From: Streptomyces ferrugineus
GTDB lineage: Bacteria; Actinomycetota; Actinomycetes; Streptomycetales; Streptomycetaceae
NCBI RefSeq assembly: GCF_015160855.1
Contig: NZ_CP063373.1
Span: forward strand, 8,779,001 to 8,843,000
DNA: 64,000 nucleotides
Direction: 5' to 3'
In this document: positions 63,839 to 64,000 of the stretch, piece by piece
Numbering within the stretch: the stretch's first letter is position 1
Layout of the letters: each line of letters starts with the position of its first letter
Notes under the pieces: model-generated
Told to the model about the DNA's origin: nothing
What the model saw: only the letters and a program-made list of their open reading frames with translations
The model's database searches: none
Translations under genes and position numbers: made by a program

Positions 63839-64000
63839 TCAGCCGAGCGGAACCCCGTTCACGGGCAGCCCCTGGGTGGGCAGCCCCTGCACCGGCAGCC
63901 CCTGGGCCGGCAGCCCCTCAGCAACCCCCTGCACCGGCAGCCCACCGAGCAGCCCGGCGACCACGCCGGTCGGCCCACCGGCCACCGCCTGCTCGGCAGC
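63839..64000 (-). CDS. C-terminus of Gly-Leu-Pro-rich repetitive protein (5' end outside window)
   Basis: The last 53 residues only: AGLLGGLPVQGVAEGLPAQG then GLPVQGLPTQGLPVNGVPLG. A five-residue GLPxQ unit repeats about five times; the DNA unit is about 15 nt (GGCAGCCCCTG). Such low-complexity tails occur on exported Streptomyces proteins. The identity of the whole protein is not visible. Confidence 0.75.
   Translation of the reverse strand, partial: AAEQAVAGGPTGVVAGLLGGLPVQGVAEGLPAQGLPVQGLPTQGLPVNGVPLG

Noticed and set aside
1..64000. tRNA/rRNA genes, CRISPR arrays, insertion sequences, prophage, or antibiotic gene cluster
   Set aside because: No tRNA-like cloverleaf with CCA arm, array of short repeats, transposase, phage structural gene or multimodular synthase seen in a read-through of both strands; weak or degenerate ones could be missed by eye.

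Overview
The window is about 72% or more G+C, shows strong third-position GC bias, uses many GTG and some TTG starts, and carries signature genes (afsQ1/afsQ2/sigQ, mca for mycothiol, pccB/pccE, an LAxTG wall protein, DUF4307). It is chromosomal core DNA of a Streptomyces species. From memory, the gene order matches the central S. coelicolor chromosome around afsQ1 (SCO4907) and hutH/cya/pccB/deoC, read in the opposite direction. I see no rRNA, tRNA, IS element, prophage, CRISPR array or integration site, and no biosynthetic gene cluster.

Layout. 1-4.7 kb: a translationally coupled minus-strand operon of a cellulose-synthase-like GT2, a GT39-type membrane glycosyltransferase, a GT2-GtrA fusion and a secreted carbohydrate-binding-like protein cut by the window edge. 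4.9-12.7 kb: a DUF255 thioredoxin-fold protein, a large STAND-ATPase/TPR protein, mycothiol conjugate amidase, DUF4307 and greA. 12.7-20 kb: a DrrAB-like exporter, threonine dehydratase, a MarR regulator, a sigma-like/small membrane protein pair, cystathionine gamma-synthase and a membrane-anchored unknown. 20-31.5 kb: msrA, a methyltransferase, a divergent XRE regulator/alcohol dehydrogenase pair, a VOC protein, a MacB/FtsX-like exporter, an L,D-transpeptidase lipoprotein, an LAxTG protein, another lipoprotein and hutH. 31.5-46.7 kb: signalling and acyl-CoA metabolism, with a GAF-GGDEF protein, enoyl-CoA hydratase, class III adenylate cyclase, BirA, PccB/PccE, Maf, AccA2-type biotin carboxylase, TetR, DeoR and LpdA. 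BirA would biotinylate the AccA2 subunit, which pairs with PccB/PccE. 46.8-54.6 kb: nucleoside salvage, with purine nucleoside phosphorylase, a phosphohexo/pentomutase, deoC and two aldehyde dehydrogenase-type genes in an operon with deoC. 54.7-58.5 kb: TetR, an FMN reductase, a DHA2-type MFS exporter and a uridine-kinase-like P-loop protein. 58.6-62.5 kb: sigQ divergent from afsQ1-afsQ2-lipoprotein. 62.8-64 kb: VanZ, PspC and the C-terminus of a Gly-Leu-Pro-rich protein.

The most notable regulatory signal is an identical 12-bp palindrome, CTACGCGCGTAG, just upstream of both punA and deoC, about 3.6 kb apart. It suggests a common nucleoside-salvage operator, and a DeoR-family gene lies nearby. 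Other signals are an exact AfsQ1-type box between sigQ and afsQ1, nested inverted repeats between the divergent TetR and FMN-reductase genes, a G-tract-rich segment in the predicted sigQ 3' region, several copies of Streptomyces-type intergenic repeats (one forming the C-terminus of a TetR gene), and a truncated aldehyde dehydrogenase homologue without catalytic residues coupled to a full-length one. I found no convincing entirely new defence or mobile system; the region is mostly ordinary core genome.
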